Positions 27,603 to 35,604 of a stretch of DNA of 64,000 bases are shown here, one piece after another. This DNA is from Caldimonas mangrovi. Its GTDB lineage: Bacteria; Pseudomonadota; Gammaproteobacteria; Burkholderiales; Burkholderiaceae_C. The position numbers and the translations under genes were made by a program. The stretch covers positions 62,001 to 126,000 of the forward strand of contig NZ_JAMKFE010000014.1 of assembly GCF_023721835.1 (NCBI RefSeq), in the 5' to 3' direction. Each line of letters begins with the position of its first letter. Positions within the stretch are counted from its first letter, which is position 1. The notes under the pieces were generated by a model. It had not been told where the DNA came from and ran no database searches. It saw only the letters and a program-made list of their open reading frames with translations.

Positions 27603-28631
27603 ATGATCATCGACGTACACGGCCACTACACCACCGCCCCGGCGGCCCTGGGCGCCTGGCGCGAGCTGCAGATCGCCGCGCTCAAGGACCCCGCCCGCAA
27701 GCCCAGCCCGTCCGCGCTGCACATCAGCGACGACGAGCTGTGCGAGTCGATCGAGGCCAACCAGCTGAAGCTGATGAAGCAGCGCGGCAGCGACCTGACG
27801 ATCTTCAGCCCGCGCGCCAGCTTCATGGCGCACCACATCGGCGACTTCGAGACTTCGGCCACCTGGGCGGCGATCTGCAACGAACTCTGCCACCGCGTCA
27901 GCCGGCTGTTTCCCGACCACTTCATCGGCGCCGCGATGCTGCCGCAGTCGCCGGGCGTCGACCCGAGGACCTGCATCCCCGAGCTGGAGAAGTGCGTCAG
28001 GGAGTATGGCTTCGTCGGCATCAACCTCAACCCGGACCCGTCCGGCGGCCACTGGACCAGCCCGCCGCTGACCGACCGCCACTGGTATCCGCTCTACGAG
28101 AAGATGGTCGAGCACGACATCCCGGCGATGGTCCATGTCAGCACCAGCTGCAACGCGTGCTTCCACACCACCGGGGCGCACTACCTCAACGCCGACACGA
28201 CGGCTTTCATGCAGTGCCTCAGCGGCGAGCTGTTCAAGGACTTCCCGACGCTGAAGTTCCTGATCCCGCACGGCGGCGGCGCAGTGCCCTACCACTGGGG
28301 CCGCTTTCGTGGCCTTGCGCAGGAGATGAAGAAGCCGCTGCTCGAGGAGCATCTGCTCGACAACATCTACTTCGACACCTGCGTGTACCACCAGCCGGGT
28401 ATCGACCTGCTTACCCGGGTGATCCCGGTGAAGAACGTGCTTTTTGCCAGCGAGATGATCGGCGCGGTGCGTGGCGTGGACCCGACCACGGGCCACCACT
28501 ACGACGACACCCGCCGCTACGTCGAGGCCACGGCCAACCTCTCGGACGACGACCGCTACTGGGTCTACGAAGGCAATGCACGCCGCGTGTTCCCGCGGCT
28601 CGACGCCGCACTGAAGGCCCAGGGCCGTTGA
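27603..28631 (+). CDS. ligJ: 4-oxalomesaconate hydratase
   Basis: A 342-residue amidohydrolase-superfamily protein, the same length as LigJ/PmdE. It has DVHGHY (4-9), MVHVSTSCNACFHTTGAHYL, PHGGGAVPYHWGRFRG and ASEMIGAVRG. LigJ adds water to 4-oxalomesaconate, giving 4-carboxy-4-hydroxy-2-oxoadipate in the protocatechuate 4,5-cleavage and gallate pathways. The next gene encodes the LigK aldolase that takes this product, so assignment by context is strong. It follows the ModA-like gene after 51 bp. Ring-cleavage genes are not in the window. Confidence 0.88.
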   Translation: MIIDVHGHYTTAPAALGAWRELQIAALKDPARKPSPSALHISDDELCESIEANQLKLMKQRGSDLTIFSPRASFMAHHIGDFETSATWAAICNELCHRVSRLFPDHFIGAAMLPQSPGVDPRTCIPELEKCVREYGFVGINLNPDPSGGHWTSPPLTDRHWYPLYEKMVEHDIPAMVHVSTSCNACFHTTGAHYLNADTTAFMQCLSGELFKDFPTLKFLIPHGGGAVPYHWGRFRGLAQEMKKPLLEEHLLDNIYFDTCVYHQPGIDLLTRVIPVKNVLFASEMIGAVRGVDPTTGHHYDDTRRYVEATANLSDDDRYWVYEGNARRVFPRLDAALKAQGR

Positions 28632-28667
28632 GCCCGTCGCCCGAAGCACCCAAGGAGACTGTCCACC

Positions 28668-29351
28668 ATGTACGAACTCGGGGTCGTCCACACCCAGATC
28701 CACCGTGCCGATCCGCACGCCGTGCAGCGGCTGGCATCGTTCGGGTCGGCCACCGTGCACGAGGCCATGGGCCGCGTCGGCCTGATGAAACCCTACCTGC
28801 GCCCGATCTATGCCGGCGCGCACGTCTCCGGCCCCGCGGTGACGGTGCTGCTGCAGCCGGGCGACAACTGGATGATGCATGTGGTGGCCGAGCAGATCCG
28901 GTCCGGTGACATCGTCGTGGCGGCAGTCACCGCCGATTGCAGCGACGGCTACTTCGGCGACCTGCTCGCCACGTCCTTCCAGGCGCGCGGCGCGAAGGCG
29001 CTGATCATCGACGCCGGCGTGCGCGACGTGAAGACGCTGACCGAGATGCGCTTTCCGGTGTGGAGCAAGGCCATCTCCGCCAAGGGGACCATCAAGGCCA
29101 CGCTGGGCTCGGTGAACATTCCCGTGGTGTGCGCCGGCATGTGGGTCACCCCGGGCGATGTGATCGTGGCCGACGACGACGGGGTGGTATGCGTGCCGGC
29201 GGCGCGCGCCGCCGCTGCCGCCGAAGCGGCGGCGGCACGCGAAGCCAACGAAGGCGCCAAGCGGGCCAGGCTCGCGTCCGGGGTGCTGGGTCTGGACATG
29301 TACCGGATGCGCGAGCCGCTGGCCCAGGCCGGCCTGCGCTACATCGACTGA
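28668..29351 (+). CDS. ligK: 4-carboxy-4-hydroxy-2-oxoadipate aldolase/oxaloacetate decarboxylase
   Basis: A 227-residue class II pyruvate aldolase of the RraA fold, matching LigK/PmdF/GalC. Key blocks are [48 protein letters not shown] and [12 protein letters not shown]; the last two carry the metal- and pyruvate-binding residues. It splits the LigJ product into pyruvate and oxaloacetate and may decarboxylate the latter. AGGAGA precedes the ATG. Pairing directly downstream of ligJ supports the call. Confidence 0.9.
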   Translation: MYELGVVHTQIHRADPHAVQRLASFGSATVHEAMGRVGLMKPYLRPIYAGAHVSGPAVTVLLQPGDNWMMHVVAEQIRSGDIVVAAVTADCSDGYFGDLLATSFQARGAKALIIDAGVRDVKTLTEMRFPVWSKAISAKGTIKATLGSVNIPVVCAGMWVTPGDVIVADDDGVVCVPAARAAAAAEAAAAREANEGAKRARLASGVLGLDMYRMREPLAQAGLRYID

Positions 29352-29361
29352 GGGCGAGGCC

Positions 29362-30309
29362 GTGATCGATCCGCGACAGTGGCAGGTGGGCCTGCTCGGC
29401 TATGGCGAAGTGGGGCGCATCCTCGCCGAGGACCTGCGAGCGCAGGGCGTGCGCGTCAGCTGCCACGACGTGAAGCTGGAGCACGCCGGCCATGCGGCCG
29501 GCCTGCACGGGCACGCGGCGCTGCACGGCGTGCAGCTGTGCGCGACGCCGGGCGGCCTGGCCGCGGCCAGCGATGTCCTCATCAGCGCCGTCACCGCGAG
29601 CCAGGCAGTGCCCGCCGCCGCGGCCTGTGCCGCGCAGATCCGGCCCGGCGCGTTCTACCTCGACCTCAACTCCGCATCGCCCGGCGCCAAGCAGCGCGCA
29701 GCGCACCTCGTCGACGCCGCCGGCGGCCGCTACGTCGAGGGCGCGGTGATGACCAGCGTGCCGCCCTACCGCAGCCGGGTGCCGCTGCTGCTCGGCGGCC
29801 TGCACGCGGCCGAGCTGCTCGAGCCGCTGAACGCGCTGGGCTTTGCCGCGCGCGTCGCCAGCGAGCGGCTCGGCGTCGCATCGGCCACCAAGATGTGCCG
29901 CAGCGTGATGATCAAGGGCCTGGAGGCAATGGTCATCGAAAGCTTCACGGCGGCCCGGCACCACGGCGTCGAGGACGCGGTGATCGCATCGCTGGCCGAG
30001 ACCTTTCCGGGCATCGACTGGGAGCGTCAGGCCGCGTACTTCTTCCAGCGTGTGATCGAGCACGGCCGGCGCCGCAGCGAGGAGATGCTCGAGGCCGCGG
30101 AGACGGTGCGGGAAGCGGGCCTGGAAGCGTGGAGCGCGTCCGGCACCGCCGAGCGCCAGGCCTGGGTGGCCGCAGTCGCGGACGCCGGCCTGTTCGGCGC
30201 CCGGGACGCCCCCGGCCACGCGCGCAGCAGCGACTGGCGCGTGGAAGCAGACCGTTTGCTCGACCACCTGCGCCGCCTTCACGACACTCACGGGAGCCCG
30301 CACCGATGA
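29362..30309 (+). CDS. NAD(P)-binding dehydrogenase with DUF1932 C-terminal domain
   Basis: A 315-residue protein similar to 6-phosphogluconate/3-hydroxyisobutyrate dehydrogenases. The N-terminal Rossmann motif is LLGYGEVGRILAEDL, then VLISAVTASQAVPAA and YLDLNSASPGAKQRAA; the C-terminal helical part has ATKMCRSVMIKGLEAMVIES, with a conserved catalytic-type Lys, in the DUF1932 style. It starts with GTG 10 bp after ligK and ends overlapping ligI by 4 bp, so it is in the operon. Its reaction is unknown; oxidation or reduction of a hydroxy/oxo acid in the aromatic pathway is plausible. Confidence 0.78.
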   Translation: MIDPRQWQVGLLGYGEVGRILAEDLRAQGVRVSCHDVKLEHAGHAAGLHGHAALHGVQLCATPGGLAAASDVLISAVTASQAVPAAAACAAQIRPGAFYLDLNSASPGAKQRAAHLVDAAGGRYVEGAVMTSVPPYRSRVPLLLGGLHAAELLEPLNALGFAARVASERLGVASATKMCRSVMIKGLEAMVIESFTAARHHGVEDAVIASLAETFPGIDWERQAAYFFQRVIEHGRRRSEEMLEAAETVREAGLEAWSASGTAERQAWVAAVADAGLFGARDAPGHARSSDWRVEADRLLDHLRRLHDTHGSPHR

Positions 30310-31262
30310 CCCCCACCCGTCCCGTCACGGGCGACTTCACCAAGACCCCCGGCTGGCTCGACTGGTACGACGGCCCGTCCGCGCCGCGCTTCCGGCTACC
30401 GGCAGGTGCCGTCGACGCCCATTGCCATGTGTTCGGCCCCGGCGAGTGCTACCCCTATGCGCCCGAGCGCAAGTACACGCCCTGCGACGCGTCGGCGCCG
30501 CAGCTGTTCGCGCTGCGCGACCACCTCGGTTTCGCGCGCAACGTGATCGTGCAGGCCACCTGCCATGGCGACGACAACCGGGCCATGGCCGACGCCTGCC
30601 GCGCGTCGGGCGGCAAGGCCCGCGGCGTGGCCACCGTGCGCCGCAGCATCACCGACGAAGAGCTGTGCGAACTCCACGAGGCCGGCGTGCGCGGCGTACG
30701 CTTCAACTTCGTCAAGCGTCTGGTCGACTTCACGCCCAGGGAAGAGCTGCTCGAAATCGCCGGTCGCATCGCCCGCCTTGGCTGGCACGTGGTGGTCTAC
30801 TTCGAGGCGCCCGACCTGCCCGAGCTGTGGGACTTCTTCAGTGCGCTGCCGACGCCCGTGGTGGTCGACCACATGGGCCGCCCCGAGGTCTCCAAGCCGG
30901 TGGACGGACCGGAGTTCGGGCTGTTCCTGCAGTTCATGCGCGAGCACCCGAACGTCTGGAGCAAGGTGTCCTGCCCGGAGCGCCTGTCCATCAGCGGCCC
31001 GCACGCACGCAACGGCGAAACGCGGCCGTACCGCGACGTGGTGCCCTATGCGCGCCGCATCGTCGAGACCTTTCCCGACCGCGTGCTGTGGGGCACCGAC
31101 TGGCCGCACCCCAACCTGAAGGACCACATGCCCGACGACGGCCTGCTGGTGGACTTCATCCCGCAGATCGCCGTGACCCCCGCGCTGCAGCACCGCCTGC
31201 TGGTGGCCAACCCGATGCGGCTGTACTGGCCCGAGCTGCCGGTCCCTGCGCCGCCGGCATGA
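30306..31262 (+). CDS. ligI: 2-pyrone-4,6-dicarboxylate lactonase
   Basis: A 318-residue amidohydrolase-superfamily protein. It has DAHCHVFGP with the barrel-start His pair, RKYTPCDA, GVRFNFVKRLVD, VVDHMGRPEVSKP and LWGTDWPHPN, matching LigI/PmdD. LigI hydrolyses 2-pyrone-4,6-dicarboxylate to 4-oxalomesaconate/4-carboxy-2-hydroxymuconate, the compound that LigJ uses after tautomerization. The ATG overlaps the preceding stop (ATGA). LigI members are metal-independent, unlike most of the superfamily. It is the last gene of the operon; the next promoter begins at 31289. Confidence 0.88.
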   Translation: MTPTRPVTGDFTKTPGWLDWYDGPSAPRFRLPAGAVDAHCHVFGPGECYPYAPERKYTPCDASAPQLFALRDHLGFARNVIVQATCHGDDNRAMADACRASGGKARGVATVRRSITDEELCELHEAGVRGVRFNFVKRLVDFTPREELLEIAGRIARLGWHVVVYFEAPDLPELWDFFSALPTPVVVDHMGRPEVSKPVDGPEFGLFLQFMREHPNVWSKVSCPERLSISGPHARNGETRPYRDVVPYARRIVETFPDRVLWGTDWPHPNLKDHMPDDGLLVDFIPQIAVTPALQHRLLVANPMRLYWPELPVPAPPA

Positions 31263-31288
31263 GCCGCCCGCTTCCATTCCGCCCCGGC

Positions 31289-31343
31289 ATAGCTGCTATC
31301 CCGAAACGAATCTAGGCGGGCCGGCCCGTAATTCCCAGAATCC
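31289..31343 (+). promoter_or_regulatory. LysR operator and promoter of the Bug/porin operon
   Basis: ATAGC-T-GCTAT at 31289-31299 followed by CCCG, with CAGAATCC at 31336-31343. Both elements and their 47-bp offset repeat the arrangement before the ligJ operon (26787-26841). The -35 region here (TAGGCG) is poor, which fits a promoter that depends on an activator. Confidence 0.65.
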
Positions 31344-31389
31344 ACCCGACCCGCCCGAAGCGGCCGGGACCACCACGGAGACCACCCAC

Positions 31390-32373
31390 ATGAGCAAGAT
31401 TTCGAGGCGGGCCGCTGCGGCCCTGCTGCTGGTGCTGGCCGCAGGCGTGCAGAACCGCGCCGTGGCCCAGGCTGCGGCCTACCCGTCCAGGCCGGTGCGC
31501 ATCCTCGTCGGCTACAGCGCCGGCGGCGCGGTCGACATCATCGCCCGTGCGGTCGCGCAGCAGATGACCGCTCGCCTCGGGCAGCAGGTGATCGTCGAGA
31601 ACAAGCCCGGCGGCGGCACCAACATCGCGCTGCGCGCGCTGATCGACAGCCCGGCCGACGGCTACACGCTGATGCTGGCCGCCAACGCCCTGGCCGCGAA
31701 TGTGACGCTGTACCAGCCGGCTCCCTACCGGATCGAGCGTGACATCACGCCGATCGCGCAGGTGGGGCAGGTGCCGGTGGTGCTGGCGGCCAACGCCGAC
31801 TCGAAGCTGCCCGACTTCGCCAGCCTGGTGACGCAGGCGAAAAAACAGCCCGACGCGATCGGCTTCGGCTCGCCGGGCAACGGGTCGACCCCGCATCTCG
31901 CCGTCGAGATGCTCGAGCGCGCGGCCGGTATCCAGCTGATGCACGTGCCGTACAAGGGCGGCGCGCAGGCCATGAATGACGTCGTTGCCGGCCACATTCC
32001 CACGGTGGCGGTCAACGCGCTGGAGGCACTGCCCCACGTGCGCAGCGGCAAGTTGCGCGTGCTGGCGGTGCTGAGCGCACAGCGCTCGCCGCTGTTCCCC
32101 GAGGTGCCGACCATCGCCGAGTCCGGCTTCGCGGGTTTCGAGGCGTCGGTGTGGTACGGGCTGATCGGCCCGGCCGGCCTGTCGGCCGACATCGTGAAGC
32201 TGCTGCATGCCGAGGTGCAGCGGGCGCTCGCCTCGAACGAGGTGCGCGAGCGCCTGTCCGGCGCGGGCGGGCAGGTGCGTCCCGGGCCGACCTCGGCCTT
32301 CGTCACGCTGCTCGACAAGGAGCAGCAGCGCTATGCGCGGCTGATCACCGACGCGCACATCAAGCCGGATTGA
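31390..32373 (+). CDS. Bug-family (TctC-like) tripartite tricarboxylate receptor
   Basis: A 327-residue periplasmic binding protein with an N-terminal signal peptide (LLLVLAAGVQNRAVAQA). The first strands carry YPSRPVRILVGYSAGGAVDI, then VIVENKPGGGTNIALRAL, and HVPYKGGAQAMNDVVAGHIP and EVPTIAESGFAGFEA are the usual Bug blocks. Bug receptors bind carboxylates and deliver them to TctAB permeases, or signal, but no TctA/TctB is in the window. It is the first gene of a unit with two further Bug genes and a porin, preceded by the shared LysR operator, so an aromatic carboxylate or pathway intermediate is a likely ligand. Confidence 0.9.
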   Translation: MSKISRRAAAALLLVLAAGVQNRAVAQAAAYPSRPVRILVGYSAGGAVDIIARAVAQQMTARLGQQVIVENKPGGGTNIALRALIDSPADGYTLMLAANALAANVTLYQPAPYRIERDITPIAQVGQVPVVLAANADSKLPDFASLVTQAKKQPDAIGFGSPGNGSTPHLAVEMLERAAGIQLMHVPYKGGAQAMNDVVAGHIPTVAVNALEALPHVRSGKLRVLAVLSAQRSPLFPEVPTIAESGFAGFEASVWYGLIGPAGLSADIVKLLHAEVQRALASNEVRERLSGAGGQVRPGPTSAFVTLLDKEQQRYARLITDAHIKPD

Positions 32374-32407
32374 CGCCCCGCCGTCCATGCACCACAGGAG
32401 ACCCTCG

Positions 32408-33394
32408 ATGATGAACATCAAGCCCCGACCCATGCACCGGCGTCGCCGCATGCTGCTGGCTGCACTGGCCCTGGCGACCTGCCCGATCGCCCATGCGCAG
32501 GCCGGCAAGACGCTGCGCGTGGTGGTGCCCTTCCCGCCCGGCGGCAGCACCGACATCCTGGCACGGGCCGTCGGCGCGCGGCTGGGCCAGCAGCTGGGCC
32601 AGACGCTGCTGGTCGACAACCGCCCCGGGGCCGGCGGCGCCCTGGGGGCCGGCGAAGTGGCGAAGGCCGAGCCGGACGGCAACACCTTGCTGATGGGTCA
32701 CATCGGCACGCTGGCCGTCAACCCGGCGCTGTATCCCAAGCTGCCCTACGACGCGCAGAAGAGCTTCGTGCCGGTGGCCTGGGTGGCGCGCGTGCCCAAT
32801 GTGCTGGTGGTCAACGCCCACTCGCCGATCAAGAGCCTGAAGCAGCTGATCGAGCACGCGCAGGCGCAGCCGGGCAAGCTGTCGTATTCGTCCGGTGGCA
32901 ACGGCAGCGCGGCCCACATCACCTTCGAGTACCTCAAACTGAAGGCGCGGGCCGACCTGCTGCACGTGCCCTACCGCGGCACCGCTCCGTCGATCAACGA
33001 CCTGCTCGGCGGCCAGGTCGACGCCACCTTCACCGGCGTGCCGACCGTGCTGCCGCACATCCGCTCCGGCAAGCTGCGCGCGCTGGCGGTGTCCAGCACG
33101 CAGCGCCTCGCGGCACTGCCCGACGTACCGACGGTGGCGGAAAGCGGGTATGCCGGCTTCGAGGCCGACCAGTGGTACGGCTTCGTCGCGCCCGCCGGCA
33201 CGCCGGCGGCCAAGGTCAGGCAGCTCAACGCCGAGATCAACAAGGCCCTGCGCGACCCGGCCGTCGCACGGCAGCTCGCCGCCGAAGGCGCCGTGCCGAC
33301 ACCCGACACGCCGCAGGCCTTCGCCGAGCTGATCGCCAGGGAGCTACCACGCTGGGCCGACGTCGTACGCACCGCCAAGGTGACGGCCGACTGA
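32408..33394 (+). CDS. Bug-family (TctC-like) receptor
   Basis: A 328-residue periplasmic binding protein with a signal peptide ending near CPIAHAQA. VVVPFPPGGSTDILARAVGA, LVDNRPGAGGALGAGEVAKA and HVPYRGTAPSINDLLGGQVD are typical. It starts at tandem ATG codons with CAGGAG 8 nt upstream; a longer start is unlikely because of that site. It lies 34 bp after the previous Bug gene. The two receptors differ well outside the core motifs and so may bind different ligands. No cognate permease is visible. Confidence 0.9.
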   Translation: MMNIKPRPMHRRRRMLLAALALATCPIAHAQAGKTLRVVVPFPPGGSTDILARAVGARLGQQLGQTLLVDNRPGAGGALGAGEVAKAEPDGNTLLMGHIGTLAVNPALYPKLPYDAQKSFVPVAWVARVPNVLVVNAHSPIKSLKQLIEHAQAQPGKLSYSSGGNGSAAHITFEYLKLKARADLLHVPYRGTAPSINDLLGGQVDATFTGVPTVLPHIRSGKLRALAVSSTQRLAALPDVPTVAESGYAGFEADQWYGFVAPAGTPAAKVRQLNAEINKALRDPAVARQLAAEGAVPTPDTPQAFAELIARELPRWADVVRTAKVTAD

Positions 33395-33502
33395 CGCTCT
33401 CGCGGCTTCACCGCCAGCCCGGACGCTTTCCCACTGCCTTGCCACGGCCGGTTGTCGGCCGCGGCCGGGCCTCGCTCTGCCTCATCACAACAAGGAGACT
33501 TC

Positions 33503-34573
33503 ATGCGCCACCCGAAACCCCTCGCGGCCGTTGCACTCGGCTGCCTTGCCGCGGCCCTCTCGACCCAGGCCCCGGCACAGGACACCCCGGGCCTGCCCGG
33601 CGGCGTGACGATGTACGGATTGATCGACGCTGCCGTGCGGCATGCCGACAACGTGACCGCCGCCGGCGGATCGATGACCACAATGGGCGACGGCATCATC
33701 ACCGGCACGCGACTCGGGTTCCGGGGACGCGAGCCGCTTTCGCGCGACCTGGCGGTGGTGTTCACGATGGAGTCGGGCTTCGACCCGAGCAGCGGCAATT
33801 CGCTGCAGGGCACCGCGACAGCCGACTATGGCCAGGTGCAGGCCAACCCGCGTTTCTGGGGCCGCGACCTGAACGTCGGCTTGCGCGGCAGCGCGTGGGG
33901 CCTGACGCTGGGCCGGCAGTACACGCTGGCGCACACGCTGGCCGCACGCTTCCAGCCGCTGGGCAACCCGAACAGCCTGGCGCATTCGCTCTTCAGCAGC
34001 CATCACATCGCGCGGCAGGACAACATGCTGCGTGTCGACACGAAGGTGGTCGGCATCGACCTCAGCGCCACCCACACCTTCGGCGAAGTGTCCGGCAGCA
34101 GCGCCAACGACGCCTGGGCCGTGGGTGCGGGATACTCCGGCGGCCCGGTGGCCCTGGGCGCCTACTTCCAGCAGATGAAGAACCTGGCCGGCACTGAAAC
34201 ACGCAAGGTGCTCGGCCTGGGCGGCAACTACCGCTTCAATGCCACGGTGCAGCTGTTCGCCGGTGTGATGCGGCGCACCGCGGAAGTGAGCCCGCAGACC
34301 AACAAGGCCTGGACCGTCGGCACCAACCTGCAGGTGGCTCCCAACGTCACGCTGAGCCTGGCGCACTACCAGGACCACCAGTCCGGCAGCGCGGTGCTGT
34401 CCGGCAAGCGGCAGGTGAGCTGGGTGCATGCCGACTACCAGCTGTCCAAGCGCAGCAGCCTGTATGCCGTGCTCGACCGCAACAAGGTCGGCGACGGCTA
34501 CGCGCTGCCTTCCTTCATGGGCAGCAAGGGCACGCAAACCGGCCTGGCTGCCGGGCTGCGCCATCGGTTCTGA
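33503..34573 (+). CDS. Outer-membrane porin (Gram-negative Porin_4 type)
   Basis: A 356-residue porin with signal peptide (LGCLAAALSTQAPAQ). The mature N-terminus VTMYGLIDAAVRHADN, then GRDLNVGLRGSAWGLTLGRQ, and the C-terminal GLAAGLRHRF ending in Phe are marks of betaproteobacterial 16-stranded trimeric porins. AAGGAGA lies 7 nt upstream of the ATG. Lying between Bug receptor genes, it probably admits the same carboxylate across the outer membrane. Confidence 0.92.
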   Translation: MRHPKPLAAVALGCLAAALSTQAPAQDTPGLPGGVTMYGLIDAAVRHADNVTAAGGSMTTMGDGIITGTRLGFRGREPLSRDLAVVFTMESGFDPSSGNSLQGTATADYGQVQANPRFWGRDLNVGLRGSAWGLTLGRQYTLAHTLAARFQPLGNPNSLAHSLFSSHHIARQDNMLRVDTKVVGIDLSATHTFGEVSGSSANDAWAVGAGYSGGPVALGAYFQQMKNLAGTETRKVLGLGGNYRFNATVQLFAGVMRRTAEVSPQTNKAWTVGTNLQVAPNVTLSLAHYQDHQSGSAVLSGKRQVSWVHADYQLSKRSSLYAVLDRNKVGDGYALPSFMGSKGTQTGLAAGLRHRF

Positions 34574-34590
34574 CATTGCGGAGGCCTCGC

Positions 34591-35592
34591 ATGCACGACA
34601 CACACTGCGTTTTTCATCTGGGTGCCTGGACACGCCGCGTCGCCGCGGTCGCTCTGACGCTGGCAGCGGCCTGCAGCCAGGCACTGGCGCAGGGCAGCTA
34701 CCCGGACCGCACCGTCACGCTGCTGGTGCCGTTCGGCGTCGGCGGCATTGCCGACGTCACCGCACGGGCCGTCACCGAGTCGATGAGCAAGACGCTCGGC
34801 CAGACGGTCATCGTCGACAACAAGCCGAGTGCCGGCAGCATCGTCGCCTCTCAGGCGGTCGCGAAGGCCAGGCCCGATGGCTACACCCTGCTGCTGATGA
34901 GCAACGGCAACGCGGTCAGCGTCAACCTGTTCAAGAAGCTGCCCTACGACACGGTCGAGGACTTCCAGCTCGTCTCGACGCTGGGCTTCTTCGACCTGGG
35001 GGTCTTCGCGTCCGCCAAGTCGAAGTACGGCAGCCTGAAGCAGGCGCTGGCCGCGGCCAGGGCCGAACCCGGGAAGCTGACGATCGGCACCATCGCGGTC
35101 GGCAGCACGCAGCACCTCGCTGCCAAGCTGTTCCAGACCCAGGCGGGCATCGACGTGCTGCTGGTGCCCTACAAGACCTCGCCGGCGCTGCAGACCGCGC
35201 TGATCGGCGGCGAAGTCGACCTTGCGATCGAGATCGTCGGCCCGATGCTGCCGCAGGTGCGCGGCGGCACGGTCAAGGCGCTGGCGGTCACCGGCGACGA
35301 GAGGAACCCGACGCTGCCGAACGTGCCCACCGTGCAGGAGTCGGGGCTGGCGCAGTACAGCGTCGCGTCGTGGAACGCCATCGCCGTGCCCAAGGGCACG
35401 CCGGCACCGGTGGTGGAACGGCTGAACCAGGCCATCCGCGAGGCACTCGCCTCACCGCCGGTGCAGGCCACGCTCGGCGCGGCCGGCATGCGCTACCGGG
35501 CCGGCACGCCGGAGCAGGCGCGTGAGCTGCTGGTCAACGACATCAAGCGCTGGGGCGAGGTGATCCGCCAGGGCAACATCAAGCTGGAATGA
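34591..35592 (+). CDS. Bug-family (TctC-like) receptor
   Basis: A 333-residue periplasmic binding protein, third Bug gene of this unit, 17 bp after the porin gene. It has a signal peptide ending at SQALAQ, TVTLLVPFGVGGIADVTARA, VIVDNKPSAGSIVASQAVAK and LVPYKTSPALQTALIGGEVD. GGAGG lies 6-7 nt upstream of the chosen ATG at 34591. Its VPFGVGGIADV loop differs from the PPGG/SAGG loops of the other Bug proteins, suggesting a different ligand. It ends 12 bp from the convergent MocR gene. Confidence 0.9.
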   Translation: MHDTHCVFHLGAWTRRVAAVALTLAAACSQALAQGSYPDRTVTLLVPFGVGGIADVTARAVTESMSKTLGQTVIVDNKPSAGSIVASQAVAKARPDGYTLLLMSNGNAVSVNLFKKLPYDTVEDFQLVSTLGFFDLGVFASAKSKYGSLKQALAAARAEPGKLTIGTIAVGSTQHLAAKLFQTQAGIDVLLVPYKTSPALQTALIGGEVDLAIEIVGPMLPQVRGGTVKALAVTGDERNPTLPNVPTVQESGLAQYSVASWNAIAVPKGTPAPVVERLNQAIREALASPPVQATLGAAGMRYRAGTPEQARELLVNDIKRWGEVIRQGNIKLE

Positions 35593-35604
35593 AGCCGCGG
35601 CCGG

